DNA of 64,000 nt from the NCBI GenBank assembly GCA_037043015.1, contig CM073321.1, forward strand, positions 4,794,001 to 4,858,000, in the 5' to 3' direction. The stretch comes from Bryum argenteum (lineage: Eukaryota > Streptophyta > Bryopsida > Bryales > Bryaceae). This document shows positions 21,747 to 34,331 of the stretch, in pieces. Each line of letters begins with the position of its first letter. The first letter of the stretch is position 1. The notes under the pieces were generated by a model, which worked only from the letters and a program-made list of their open reading frames with translations, did no database searches and was not told where the DNA came from. A program made the translations under genes and the position numbers.

Positions 21747-24700
21747 TCAGTACTCCTCTTCGATTTCAGTATGACTGATTGTGTCTATTGCGGGTGCAAC
21801 ATAGAACCCTCCTGTAGCAGGTGCTCTTTGAATTGCCTCCGTCTCCAAAATCTGCAGTTTTAAGCCTTGGAAGTCCGCGTCCTCACCGATTGCGATTCCA
21901 GTCGGCTCTGGCAGTTGATGTTGAAGTGTTGTGCGCCTACCGCGGACATCAGTTCGGCACACAATCTTCCATCCGCGTCTCGTGGGGTCATCGGAGAAAA
22001 ATACCTGCTGACAATGCAAAGGGAATGCAAATGAATCCGGATGCACTGTATTGTCCATGTGGTTGAAGTTCGCCACGCTGAAACCATACATATCACGCTC
22101 AATACTGGGCACTCGCACATCCCGTGAGAGTTGTACCCATTTGCATAGCAAGACCGTCGTGCAGTGATTACGATAATCCAACTCGAGTATTTCCTGAATG
22201 TATCCTACATGCTCCGCGGTATGGTCAATCGGCTTCCCATTCCGAATACCCCAACGTAGCTGTTGCGTGTAGGTTGCGACTACACATGAGTCTCGTGTAA
22301 CAAGGCCGCTCTCAGAAGTCCGAACACGCAAATGCATCCCGAATGCATTCATATGCCGATGTGAGATTGCAAATCGCTCCGGAGGACATGAGTACTGTAC
22401 CACGTCTTCTTCTAGACGCTGACCGGCATGTTCTGCCTCAACGACGCGTGCCTTTAGCCAATCTGCAAAGCATGGCAAATCTCGAAGTTCGACGGGGTAC
22501 GTCACAACTCTAGAAGGTCGATGTCGCCTTGACTGTACTCGATATGCCTCTCGCTCCTCCCACCGGCATCCCTTTGCGATGATATATTCCCTATACAACA
22601 CCCCCCCCTCTATTGTTAGATACTGCAAATTCATGCTTCATACTTAGAGGGTTAGAGCACGTGTATTCATCGCGGATTTGTCTTCTTAGACGTCTACAAA
22701 GACACTGTAGTGTCTATTCTGATGAAATATAAGTCATCTGCAAATACTTCAGCAAGACATGTACGAAAATATTTGGATGTCTAAAAGTATGTCCTTACAG
22801 ACATGTTCTTAGTTATTACACATCCACGTTTCAGCAAAATTAATTGAAACATTGATAAGAACTTAGCATGCTACTACGCTACATATTGAATGCATCATAC
22901 TCCCACGGTCATATACTGGTATGGGAACTCACTCTCGCCACGATTCCAAGCATGGTGCGTTGTCGATGACGAATGCATGTGCGTATCCTCGTACCTCATC
23001 GGACATACGGCGTTTCGTGGATGCATTTTGCCGCAGTATCTCGTCATTCATGTTGGCTTCTTCATTTGCATCCCATACGCGAGAAGTTGTTGCTTGATGT
23101 TGTTTCATGTACTCTGTACAAAACCCGAGTGTTTCGTCCAAACGATACCCTTCCGCAATGCTCCCTTCAGGATGTGCATACGTTCTCAGGTAATCTTTAA
23201 GCGTCTTCAAGTATCTCTCAATTGGGTACATCCATCGGCAGTGGACTGGTCCACATATGAACAGTTGTTCAACAAGGTGAATCGGAAGATGGGCCATCAC
23301 GTTTAAGAACGTCGGAGGAAACTCCTTCTCGAAGACACAGGTTGCCATTACTACATCCCGCATCACAGTATCGCGCGTGTCTTCTCGTACTTCTTTCTCA
23401 CATATGCGCTGGAAAACTCTGCACATTTTAATGATAGCAACCCGCACCTCTTCATCCAACAAGTTTCGAATGGCCACCGCAAGTATCTACATCCACCAAG
23501 ACAATCATTATCTTTACATGCATGGCGAACTGAAATAACCTTGGCTTTGGAATAAGCATGCCTTCCATACTCGACCATGTCTTAGATAATGTTTTTTTAA
23601 ACATCTCTAAATGTTGCAGGATGTCTTCTACCTCTAACGACGTCTACAAAAACATCAATACTGTCTTCATAATTACCACAATGTCTTTGTAGACGTTAAC
23701 GTTTTTTACAACAATCAATTCCTTTTTTTGGCATTTGGAAACTCTTATACCTACTTCTTTTCATGAGTATTTCATTCCAGAATGTACTGCTTACCTGCTG
23801 CATGAGGACATGGTAGTCGTGCGTCTTCATGTACTGCAGTTTACCGTCTTGCAGCCCCTTGTGAATTGCCCCCACGTACTTCGTTGGAGTGCGTATATTA
23901 GAAACTATGTGAACAAATTCTTCTTTCTCCTCTGGCTTGAAAATATACGGGGCCCGCGGCATGTAGTACTCGTCACCTCGACGTCGTGGGGGCTGCAACC
24001 ATATCTCCTCCCGTATGTTCAAGTCTTGCAAATCTTGACGACTTCCCGGGCTGTCGTTCATTCCGAACAGAGTCTTCAAAATATTTTCGCAAATATTTTT
24101 CTCACAGTGCATGACGTCCAATATGTGTCGAATCTTAAGATGCTGTTACAATGTACCACTTCAAATTATTAAATCTATTTTTCTAATTCTAAATATGACA
24201 CAATTCAGTCATTCCTTGCAGGCAATGTCTACCTCTATTTAGTTTTGTAAACATAAACATCTACAAAGAACTTTTACATGTCTAACCAGACATCGTCAAA
24301 CAGTTTTGTACTCTATTAAATATCTGCAAAGACGTTTTAAATGTGCAAATTTAATCAATTACAAGAGCGCAGAGAATATACTTTTACCTGCCAGTACGGT
24401 AGTTCAAAGAATGCACTGAGACGCTTCACTCCCGTGCTAAGAACAGGGTCACTTGGAGCCCCTACTCGGCCACCAAGGTCAAGGTATGTTTGTCGCCATG
24501 CAGCATATTTGATGACATCCACTCCAGAGACGATTGTTGGTTCCTTCCGACTCTCACGCTCGCCATTAAACCAAGTGTATCTACGATATGGATGATGGCG
24601 ACTAAGGTATCGACGTACTCCCACGTACACAATCTTTGAACCCCTCGCCGTACGGTCTGCACGTAGATCCCTGTCTTTACCATACGAGCATCCGTCTCTG

Positions 24701-26186
24701 GGTCACAACAAGGACAACCTTTATATCCCTTGCATGATAGGCCAGAGATCAGCCCGTACCCTAGAAAATCTGATATAGTCCACATAAGCAACCCCCGTGG
24801 CGTGAATTGTCGAGACCCCACAGGTTGGCTGAAATCCTATGCTGGTACACCTTTCCAAAGTGTATGTAGCTCATTCAATAGTGGGCGTAAATATACATCA
24901 ATGTTTGTCGCACGCGGTGACCGCTTCCACGATATCAATATGGACAAAGATATGAAAAACTTCTTTGTCACAAACCAGGGCTCCAAATTATATATCAATA
25001 TTAGCACTGGCCACGTCGACCAATTCGTGTTGCTCAACTTGAATGGATTCACACCATCTAGTGCTAATGCGAGCCGCATGTTTTTGCTGTCACGTCCGAA
25101 GATGTCAAAAGCAGTGTCTGTGTTGATGTGCTTCCAAGTAGGGCTGTCAACCACAGAGTGCATTATGCCGTCGTCACTAACGTGCTTCGTGTGACCCGTC
25201 AGCATGCCGGCAATCTCTGGCGATCTCTACATCCGTTTCAATTGGGGAATAAGAGGGAAGTGACGGATCACCTTCGCTGGGATGGATGTTGTGCCCTCCA
25301 ACCATTGCGATTTCGAACACTTCGGGCATGTCTCCAACTCTGCATGATCATCCTCGTACAATACACATCCATCTGGACAGGCATGGATGTTGTTGTACTC
25401 CAAACCCAATCTCCGGATGCTCTTTGCAGCAGCATAATGACTTTTGGGCAACTTATTCCCCTCCGGTAATAAGTCTTCCGCCAAGTACCGCAATAATTTG
25501 GTCCTAAAAGTGTTGCTCACCCCAAACACAACACACATGTTCATAAGAACAATCGTAGCGGATACAACGCTCGTTTTCGATCCCGGATACAACGGTGTCT
25601 TAGCTTCCTCATACAAGTGCTGTAGGCCATCCACCGTGTCACTATCAAATTCATCGTTGTCAACCCCAGTGGGTTCTCTGCCGACATCCATATGGAGTGC
25701 ATCACCGCGATCCAGAGCATCCATGACCTGCCGCTGCACGTCGTGATACTCATCTAGTGGAGTTGCAACATCAGGAATATCATTATGTCCAGAGACGTCT
25801 TCGACGACATCAGCAGTCGCAGCGTTCGGAACATCTTCTAAGAGGTCGTTGTCGTACGCAACATCCTCCACCCATATTCCTTCGGGCGGATATCCTTGTG
25901 GTGGGTCACCACCCAGGATTGACTTCGTCAAATATGGATCCCTTCCGGGGGACGCGTGGTGCTGTCGTATGAAGCTGATTTTCTATCGTCGACCTCCACG
26001 ACAGTTGTAGCACGGACAGTAGTATGCTGTTAAGTTCTGGGTAGTCGCCACTCGGAGCTCTGTTTGAAGAATAAGGTCAGCCACTGGGATGTGACGCATT
26101 GTCCGTCCATCAGCATCGATTCGTATTCTTGCGCCGCATTGAACCCTGTGCAAACTCATTGCACCAACTATGCTGCAAACACTCAC
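21747..26186 (-). pseudogene. CACTA TNPD-type transposase (Transposase_21 / DUF4218 type), with in-frame stops
   Basis: Order on minus: 26186-25983 with YYCPCYNCRGGRR (N-terminal cysteine motif); 25931-25227 with acidic spacer, LLRYLAEDLLPEGNKLP and CPDGCVLYEDDHAELETCPKC; 25205-24837; 24821-24462 with DFLGYGLISGLSCKGYKGCPCC; 24121-23696 starting MDVMHCEKNICENILKTL; 23477-22929 with THLPIHLVEQLFICGPVHCRWMYP-type DUF4218 core and PIERYLKTLKDYLRTYAHPEGS; 22634-21747 with the C-terminal DUF4216-like end (CCKWVQ-type and DDPTRRGWKIV). It would cut and join the element ends in the nucleus. TAG stops interrupt the frame near 25980, 25225 and 24836, without frameshift there. Introns hold GATGTCT words. 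Confidence 0.88.
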
Positions 26187-27412
26187 AATATGAATTAGGC
26201 ATTGTCAAAAACTGTGATTGTTTTGAAGGGCTGAAAGGAAAAAGTATTTAAAGGATTCAAAATTTCATGTAAATGTTATATGAGTTACTGACGTGTACGT
26301 TAGAAAATTTTTAAATGCATGTATCATAGACTTTTTCGACGACATCCGTGAAGACATCTCCACAGACATCCATGAAGACATCTCCAGAGACATCCGTGAA
26401 GACATCTCCAAAGACATCCGTGAAGACATCTTTACAGACATTCATCATACCCATAACTGCACACATTTTCACAAACTCAAGTGACAAATCAACATGCAGT
26501 CATACATGTCTGCATCTCATATAACCATGTGTTAATGTTCAAATAAATAAACACGATACATGTAAATCACAATCTTTATTGTATGTACAAACTGTATTGA
26601 CATTCTCATACCTAGTTGAATGATCTTAAGGAGTACCGTTTAAATACTCTACTGCGATCACTTTGCATTCAAGGTGACGCTGCAAACTATTCGGAAACCA
26701 TTGCAAGATTGACTTGGTCATACAACCACTGATCATAGTTGTCCTCCCATGTGTCAAATGGATAATCACCCTCATAGAACCATGAAATGGTGAACATGTT
26801 TTTGCTATAAGCATTAACCACAGTCTCCGGTACAAAATCCTTCGAGTTCAACAAACCATGCTCAAACAAATCTACATGCTTAGCATGTAGTACTGCTAGC
26901 CTCTCCAAGTATTCTGTATCGCGTACATCATATTCTTCAAATGGATACTCTCCGTATGGGTGATTACACTCTCCCACAGATTCCACATCGGACATTGCTT
27001 TCCCATTGAACGCCATGTGGATGTCCCAAAGACTACTAAAAATACGAAGAAAAAACTTTTATGAGTCCTGTTGTACAAGGGGAGTTTTCCAATATCTGTG
27101 TTTATAAAGAAAAAAAATCCTACTCCGCATCTATCGGAACAATGTCTACATATATGTTCAAATGGATGTCTTTGTAGATGTCTACAATAATGTCTAGAGA
27201 TATATTCTTAGATGTCTTAAAAATTATCTACATTTTTATTTTATTTTTTTATTTATTTTTATTTTTTTCCACTTAGAAGAATCCCTAATCCACGTGGCAC
27301 ACGAAGCTCCTATAAACACTGTAACAATAGGTACAGTACACACTTAGTACTCCAAATTTTTTGTTAGGATTTCTCCAAAATCCTATCATATTGCTTGTCA
27401 TTGCATTCAAAG
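26187..27412. other. Region between the two CACTA genes, with a 12-bp tandem array
   Basis: 26331-26445 is a tandem array of GAAGACATCTCC/ACAGACATCCGT 12-mers, about nine units. A minus-strand frame at 26687-27016 (FNGKAMSDVESVGECNHP) lies here; it has no motif I recognise and might be a 5' exon of TNPD. Otherwise nothing seen. Confidence 0.6.
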
Positions 27413-30400
27413 ATGGGAGTCATTACACAATTTCATAATCACGATACGGTACAAGGATGTAGATACACTTTACCAAAGGAAGTGCGAGGAGCGGAGGTAA
27501 CTATCGCAACTCTCCACGTTTTCAGCAACTTCCTTGAAGAAATTGCAAGAGTCACTCCACGTTCTGCAACAATGAAGGAGAGAACAGCAACTTCCACCAC
27601 TGAATTGCAGAGGAGCGCACGGTTCATGGACCAAAGTGACTCTCTTTGTCAAGCTCAAATCTCTACTCCTCCACCAATCGTCACCACAATTTCTAGGAAA
27701 TCGAATGCGCAGAAGGTATGAACTCTGAACCTATCACTTCCAGCCTAAAATTTTTCACTTGCTATAGATTAGATTGAAATTTCACTCCATGTCTATATTT
27801 CCTATTCGAAGGCCATCTCCATAATCCGTACTAGAAGGCAAAATTTTCTAAAACAAACAATTCTGCAAATTGAGCTCTTGTTTCCGGCGCCTCATAGGAG
27901 CAATACGGGAAACAGATCGATGGGGGGGGGCGGCATTGGGAGCCGGCGATCCGGGGGCGCAGATTGGGTGCCGGCCGGCGGTGCGCGACATTAGGTCCAT
28001 GGGGGGGCCAATCAGAGAAATGGGGGGGACCAGTCAAAGAAATGGGGGGTACAATAAGAGAATGGAGGGGGGGGCAGCTAGTCAGAGTATGGGGGGGGCA
28101 ACCAGTCAAATTCGGGGGGGTACAATTAGAAAATTGGGGGGGGGAGGGCAACCAGGTAAATTTGAGGGGGGGGGGGGCAGCCAGACCGTTAAATTCGGGG
28201 GGGGGGGGGCAGAGTATTGATGGGAGGGGGGTTCACTGCAGCACTTGAGTGCATGGGGGGCGCAGTGGGTGCCACCTGGGAGAGGGCGGCCCAGTGGTTG
28301 CCCACTGCTTGCCACTGGTTGCCCATCGAGGGAGGGCGGCCCAGTGGCTGCCCACAGCCTGACAGTGGTTGCCCCTGCCATTGGGTACCCCGGCAGTGGG
28401 TGCCCCCGCCATTGGGTGACCTTCGGAGTGCCCGGCTGCGGCTATAGGTCCCGCCTACGGGCATGGTCCAAGTCCGCCCCCCGCATACAACCTCTGCCGC
28501 TCCGCCATTACTGCCAGTGCGGCGGTACTTTGTAATCTCCTCCTTCGATCACTTTTGTAATCTTCAAAGATGTCTTCTTGCAATTTGATTCTACAACTTC
28601 TTGCAATTTGATTCTACAACTTCTTGCAATTTGATTCTACAACTTCTTCTCTTGATAGTATTTGTGTTTGTGTTGATAGTAGTTGTTTGTGATGATAGTA
28701 GTTGTTTGTGATGATAGTAGTTGTTTGTGTTGATAGTAGTTGTTTGTGTTGATAGTAGTTGTTTGTGTTGATAGTAGTTGTTGTACGAGCTTACTTCTCT
28801 ACTCATTGCACATGGACCAAAATTATCTGCATTGAATGTTTCTAGGTGTTATTTATCGCTAGGTTCTTTCTTCAAGTGAGTTTGCTCTTCTTTTAGAGAT
28901 GAAGGTCCTGGAGTTCTTGTGTGAAGCTAAAACATTCATGCTTGATAAGTTAGATGTCTGAAAAGATTTCTTCATAGATGTTAAATTTGTGTTAGTTCAA
29001 AATTGTGATAGAAGTAGTTTTCTTTTAGGATTAAAGTTTGGCTAGTGCTCAGTTATAGGTGGTAACTGTTGGTTGTTATGTTACAGGAGGTGTTTTTCAA
29101 ATGCATTAATCCCACTAATTTTGTAAGGAATGGATAGATTATATTCCTTGGAAATGTCACCTACATGTCTTGGTAGACATCTAATTAGATGTCTAAGGCA
29201 ATGTTTAACTAAATGTCTAAGTAGATATCAAAGTAGATGTCTAAGTAGATGTCATAGTAGATGTCTTAGTAGATGTCTAAGTAGATGTCGAAGTAGATGT
29301 CTAAGTAGATGTCTAAGTAGATGTCGTAGTAGATGTCTTAGTAGATGTCTAAGTAGATGTCGAAGTAGATGTCTAAGTAGATGTCTAAGTTTATATCCAA
29401 GTTTATGTTATGGGTGTTGAGAACTTGAGATGTTATATTGTTGCATGCAATTATAGGTTCATATACTGTCCTCACATAGAGGTCATAACTATTCATGTGC
29501 ATATTGTGGGTTGCAATGTAATGATTATTTTTATTTCCAGATGGTTGCATCATTTTGTACATGGCAATTTGCATGGATGTGGATGTAGTTGTGTAATTTG
29601 GTTTTTGTAAATGTGTCAGAAAAATTTGGAGGCATTTGTGGAGTGGCCAGCCTTACGCGTGAGGATGACAAAGAATAGCGGAAGCAAGAGGCAGAGGTCG
29701 CCCCGTAGGGTACAAGATATCAGTGATGCAGATGACGGTAGTGCGTGGCAAGTTCGTGAGCGCCGCACCAAGCAGAGACAAGACTTGCAGCCTATCATCA
29801 GTGGCAAGGGGAAACAAAAGCTACAAGACGTACGACCGACATCGACAAAGCGCACGAACAAGCTTCAAATGCAGCAAAACACCCCGTGAGTTTGTTGTTT
29901 ATAGTTGAAGTAATGAACAGGTACAATCCGTGAAATAATCGTGTGGTTCCAATTGTCGCTTAAAAATGTTTAAACAATGTCTAGTAAGACATCTGAGAAT
30001 GTCTTCTCTAATGTTTTTGGAGACATCTTTTAATGTCTTCTGTAATATCTTGTAATACATCTTTTACTGTCAAATATAATGTCTTTAAAGACATCAACTA
30101 AGGTCTATTGTAATATCTTCTCAAATATCTTGTTTTGTATTTTTCATTGTCTTGTAAGACATCTTCAAATGTCATTTGTAATATGGTCTAATACATTTGC
30201 AAGGTTTAAAAACACTGCTACAGAGACATGGTTAAATCTGTGCTGTAATATTTGGCCAAACATTATTATATGTTTATGAAAACGTTTGTTGAACACTTCT
30301 TAGATGTTACATGTATATTAGATTTCCAACAAGGGATCTTTATTTTTTTGCACATTCTCGTATACTCTATGATGTGGATTAGTTTCAGAAGGTTTCAGGG

Positions 30401-32884
30401 TTATCATGCAGTTACATATTTTGTGCTATTGAAATTTTTATAAGCAAGGTTCTCTGTTGTACAGTCGAAGATATGTGACACCAGAGGAGGATGCGGAGGA
30501 AGATGAGGAGCAGGAAGATGCCGACACCAATAATGTAGACGAGTCTGAAGAAGAGGCACCGACGCAGATGGCAGCTAAACTCAAGGTGATCCGGCCCCGC
30601 TTGAAGAAGCCCCTCCAAGTGGATGAGCACGGCACACCATACGGGCCTTTGAGAAAGGCGTTCGAAGCGGATGTGAGACTACTCACAAAAAAATTGGATC
30701 CCAGTCCGAGCTATAAGGAGCAGGAAGAGGAGGCGAGAGAGGAGTTTTTGAACCGACTTTTTAATGGTATGTATCCGTCAGAGGTCTTTAGAAGTTTAAA
30801 AAGATATCTACATTCGTGAAAAGATGTCTACTTAGATGTTTGAAAAGATGTTTTGCTTAAATGTCTGAAAAGATGTCTACTTAGATGTCTGAAAAGATGA
30901 AAAGATGTCTACTTAGATGTCTTAAAAGATGTCTTACTACTAAGATGGGTGAAAAGATGTCTACTTAGATGTCTATTTAGATGTCTACTTAGATGTCTAT
31001 TTAGATGTTTACTACAATGTTTACTGCGATGTCTGAAAAGATGTCTACTTAGATGTCTAAATAGATGTCTACTTAGATGTTGAATTTGTGGAAAATTGGT
31101 TTTGGCAGGGTGGCAGGTGATGGGGGTACATCGCAATAAACAGGCAGAAGTGGACGAGAATTGGATTGCGATGAGGGTGAACAAGTCTCTCACAAATCAG
31201 CTGTTTCGGTTTAACAAGATGATTGACAATGGGGAGCCGAAACCTTCACACTTTTCTGACGAGCGCTGGAACAAGATGGTGATGATCAGGAAGACTGAAG
31301 CGACAAAGCATAAGTCCAAGAAGATGCGAGAAGTTGTGCTACGGAAGGGAGACAAGGCAACGGTGAAAGCAACGCTGCGAGACGGTGCGCTAGTGAGGCT
31401 GGTATGATCAAAGTCCGCACTTTTAGTTGATAACCAAATATATTTACATGTCTGCGAATGTTTTTTAAGACGTCTTTACATGTCTTCTGGAATGTTTAAC
31501 AAAACATACTTAACTGTCTAAAGTAATGTCTTGCTAGTCGTTTAAATGAATATAAAAAATGTCTTTCAAGACATCTTATAATGTTTACGGTAATGCCCAA
31601 CACAGTGTCTTCATAACATCTTCAAATGTTTTAAGTAATGTTTAACACAACATGTTTAGATATATTAAACAATGAAGGTGCTGACGTCTTCACATGTATC
31701 ATATTTTCAAAGATAATTACATATGTCATTTATGTAATTGGCACGTATTAAGGTTAATCCCAGTTATGATTGATTGCATTGTTCTAGAGTATCCGCCACG
31801 GTAGGCCTCCTTATGAGTCCGAGATCCAAGAAGAGATGGAGAAGGAGTATGAGAGACTGCATCCAACTGAAGAGAGTGATGACGATGAGAAGGAGTCACT
31901 TGAGACAAGGATGACAGACCTTGAGGTTTTCATGAAATCAACAGCGGAGGTAGAAGGAGAGGATGAAGAGGAGGGAGAGGCACCTCCACTGAATGCAACA
32001 ATTGATGAGGTTGAAGAGGAGGTTCCAGATGTGGAAATGCCGGCGAGTGTAGCGCTGATTGCTGAAGCAGTGGATGCCAAGCAGGTAAACGTGCAGTAGC
32101 TCTCGTTTCATCAAAATTTAGGTGTAACAATGTTGTGCATATCGTCTGCAAACATCTAAAGATTTCTGCGAAGACATCCGCAATGATATCCACAGATGTC
32201 TACAAAGACATCTACAAATGTCTGCAAAAATGTATAAAGATGACTATGAAAACATTCAAAAATGTCGGCATAAACGTTTGCAAAGACATCTACAAATGTC
32301 TTCAAAAATGTTTGATGTCACATCTACAGATGTCTTAACAGACGTCAGCTAAGACATCTATAATTTGCACACACAGTGTTAGGAACAAACTCGTGTCTAA
32401 GGGGGCATCAATCATATATTTGAGTAGACATGAATATGTTTGAGGCATTTCTGTATTTGCAAATCAGGCATGTTAAATTTAATAAAAGTATTTGCTTTCG
32501 TTATATGTCTAATGTTTTCTTATAGTCAACCTATGTTTTATGTATCATTGTACTAGAATGTGTTTTTTGCTTTCAAAAAACGGAAATTGCATATGTAGTG
32601 AATTATTGAATGTGCAGGAGGTGTTGGATACCCCGGTGGAGGCCACGGCGTGCGTGAAGAATATTACAAACCCAGTAACCGTAACACACGCAGCGTCCAA
32701 GGCACCAAAGCCTGCAGGATTGTCAAAGCCTGCAAGGAAAGACACACCGAAGGCAATAGGCACTCAGAAAGCGACCACTGTGGAGGCAACGAACGACGTA
32801 GCAAAGCCAAAATCAACGAAAGTGGATCCGAAGGTTGTGCAGAAACGGACACCCACAAGAGCAGAGGCCTCTAAGACCAAATGA
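27413..32884 (+). CDS. CACTA TNPA-like gene, six exons, open throughout
   Basis: Exons 27413-27715, 29620-29885, 30465-30766, 31109-31401, 31788-32084 and 32618-32884 join in phase through GT..AG introns with no stop, giving about 575 residues. Key stretches: RYVTPEEDAEEDEEQEDAD (acidic), PYGPLRKAFEADVRLLTKKL, VDENWIAMRVNKSLTNQLFRF and ERWNKMVMIRKTEATKHKSKK, an acidic coiled region EEEMEKEYERLHPTEES-like, and a lysine/alanine/threonine-rich C-terminus. The middle resembles plant En/Spm Transposase_24 proteins, which bind subterminal repeats. Exon 1 start at ATG 27413 is a choice; the next upstream in-frame codon is not ATG. Intact while TNPD is broken, so it may still be active in trans. Confidence 0.7.
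27905..28220. repeat. G-tract repeat region in TNPA intron 1
   Basis: Runs of 6-12 G every 15-25 bp on the plus strand, separated by phrases like CAACCAGTCAAATTC and TACAATTAGAAAATT. Strong G-quadruplex potential. The glycine-rich and proline-rich frames here are by-products. Confidence 0.85.
28255..28420. repeat. GC-rich degenerate tandem repeat in TNPA intron 1
   Basis: Degenerate units around GGTTGCCCACTG and GGCGGCCCAGTGG repeated five to seven times. Confidence 0.65.
28570..28785. repeat. Two tandem arrays in TNPA intron 1
   Basis: A 23-bp unit (CTTCTTGCAATTTGATTCTA + CAA) repeats three times to about 28644, followed by a 19-bp unit TTGATAGTAGTTGTTTGTG repeated about six and a half times to about 28780. 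Confidence 0.85.
29215..29405. repeat. 12-bp tandem array GATGTCTAAGTA
   Basis: About 15 copies of GATGTCTAAGTA and one-base variants (GTCGAAGTA, GTCATAGTA). The unit contains GATGTCT, the element's subterminal motif, so a TNPA target motif appears amplified inside an intron. Confidence 0.9.
30800..31085. repeat. AAAAGATGTCTACTTAGATGTCT array in TNPA intron 3
   Basis: About 15 GATGTCT words, mostly 12 bp apart, filling the intron between 30766 and 31109. Confidence 0.85.
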
Positions 32885-34295
32885 AGAAGAAGGTGTTGCA
32901 GCAGGTCAGTGATTACACTCTTTAGAATGTAGAAGGTAGAAAGTAAACCATATATATGTAGTACATGAAATGAATTGAGGTCAATTTTGATTTTTCTTGC
33001 AAACCTTGTATAACAAGAGTCATTGTTGGCCTGAGAACCATGTGCAGGATCTGACATGTGTTCTACTGTACAAGAGTATTGACAACCTGAGGTGACAGTG
33101 GAGCGACACACAGTTCTGGGTGCGTACGTAGGACATCAGTGTTGTGTGATGAAGTAGATTTTGAATGACTTTTGTGGTTTGATTTTTGAGGTTATACACT
33201 ATATGAGTATGAACCTTGAAATTTATTTGGGATAGTGTGTGAATGATATGGATTGGAAGTACGTACTCGTATGTCTATGTTGAACGTTTTTAACAGTGTG
33301 GAATTTTACATGTTAATGCGTATTTTGCGATGTTGAAAGGTATGTACGAGTGGTTTGTGCTATGAGACATTCAGGAAGACTTTGTATAAAACATCTACTT
33401 AAACATTGATAAAAACATCCATATAGATGTTTGAGGAGATATTTTATAAAACATCCTGCAAGACCTCCTAAAAAAGGCCTAGAAGATTTTTCTAAACATC
33501 ACAACAAACAGCTTATAAGACATTGTGTCAAACATCTTCTAAGCGTCTTTAAAGACATCCTATAAAACATTTTGTGAAACATCACAAAAAACAGCTCCAA
33601 AACAGCATCACAAACATCTTCAAAACATCATATAAGACATTTTATGAAACATTTTGTAAGATCACTAGAAAACATCATATATACATCTTGCAAGGCATCT
33701 TTTGAGACATCGTGCAATATAAAAGTAATCACTACAATGTTTAAGTGAATGACTCCGACGACGCGCTTAGACTACTACACATATCACCGTAGATATTAGC
33801 ATATACATTGTCAAATGTCTCATAAGACATTGTAAAATGTGATATTAGACATCCTTAAATGTCTCGTAAGATATCCTCGGATGTTTCATAAGACATCCTC
33901 AAATGTCTTCCAATGTCTTTTACAACCATTATTTCAATGTAAAAGCAGTCAAAACTATGCTGACGTGGCGTGCCACGTCAAGTTTTCCCGCGTGCCACGT
34001 CAGATTTTCCCGGGTCCACATTGGATTTTGGCGCCACCACATCACGATTTGATTGACCACGGAAAACTCCACATCAGGATGAAAATCATCGCCATGTGGC
34101 ACTGCCCGTCCACATGGCGCTGATGTGTCCTCCACGTGATCCACTTCTTACCCTCCCAAGTTTACCTTTACACGTCATATTTTCCAAGACATCTTCCTAC
34201 ATTTTAAATGTCTTTTCGATGTCTTCTTAGACATTAACCCAACTTTTAGTCTAAAAGTCATTTTTAAGACATCTAATCGACTTTAGATGTCTTAT
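32885..34295. repeat. Right subterminal region of CACTA element
   Basis: No gene. Many AGACATC/AAACATC words from about 33365 to 34295. A 20-bp near-palindrome TGACGTGGCGTGCCACGTCA at 33961-33980 and a further GTGCCACGTCAG contain the ACGT core. Confidence 0.75.
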
Positions 34296-34331
34296 TTAAG
34301 ACATCCAAAATTCGATGGTTTTCTTATAGTG
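34296..34331 (-). repeat. Right terminal inverted repeat of CACTA element
   Basis: 36 bp ending TTCTTATAGTG; exact complement of the left end, followed by the duplication TAC at 34332-34334. Confidence 0.95.

Larger units (their letters stand above)
20725..34331. mobile_element. CACTA/En-Spm DNA transposon, complete, 13.6 kb
   Basis: Ends are CACTATAAGAAAACCATC... and its exact complement; the inverted repeat is perfect over 36 bp (20725-20760 and 34296-34331) and is flanked by the 3-bp duplication TAC. Inside are a TNPD-type transposase on minus (21747-26186) and a TNPA-like gene on plus (27413-32884), separated by about 1.2 kb. AGACATC/GATGTCT motifs fill both subterminal regions and many introns. 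It is inserted in the transposase of MULE copy A, whose frame resumes on the other side. Confidence 0.95.

Noticed and set aside
22890..25507. Plus-strand frames opposite the TNPD exons
   Set aside because: Shadows of the recognised DUF4218/Transposase_21 exons on the minus strand.
27831..28535. Several glycine- or proline-rich open frames on both strands
   Set aside because: Arise from G-tract and GCC-rich repeats in an intron; low complexity only.
29130..29420. Open frame with repeated CLSRC units
   Set aside because: Translation of the 12-bp array GATGTCTAAGTA.
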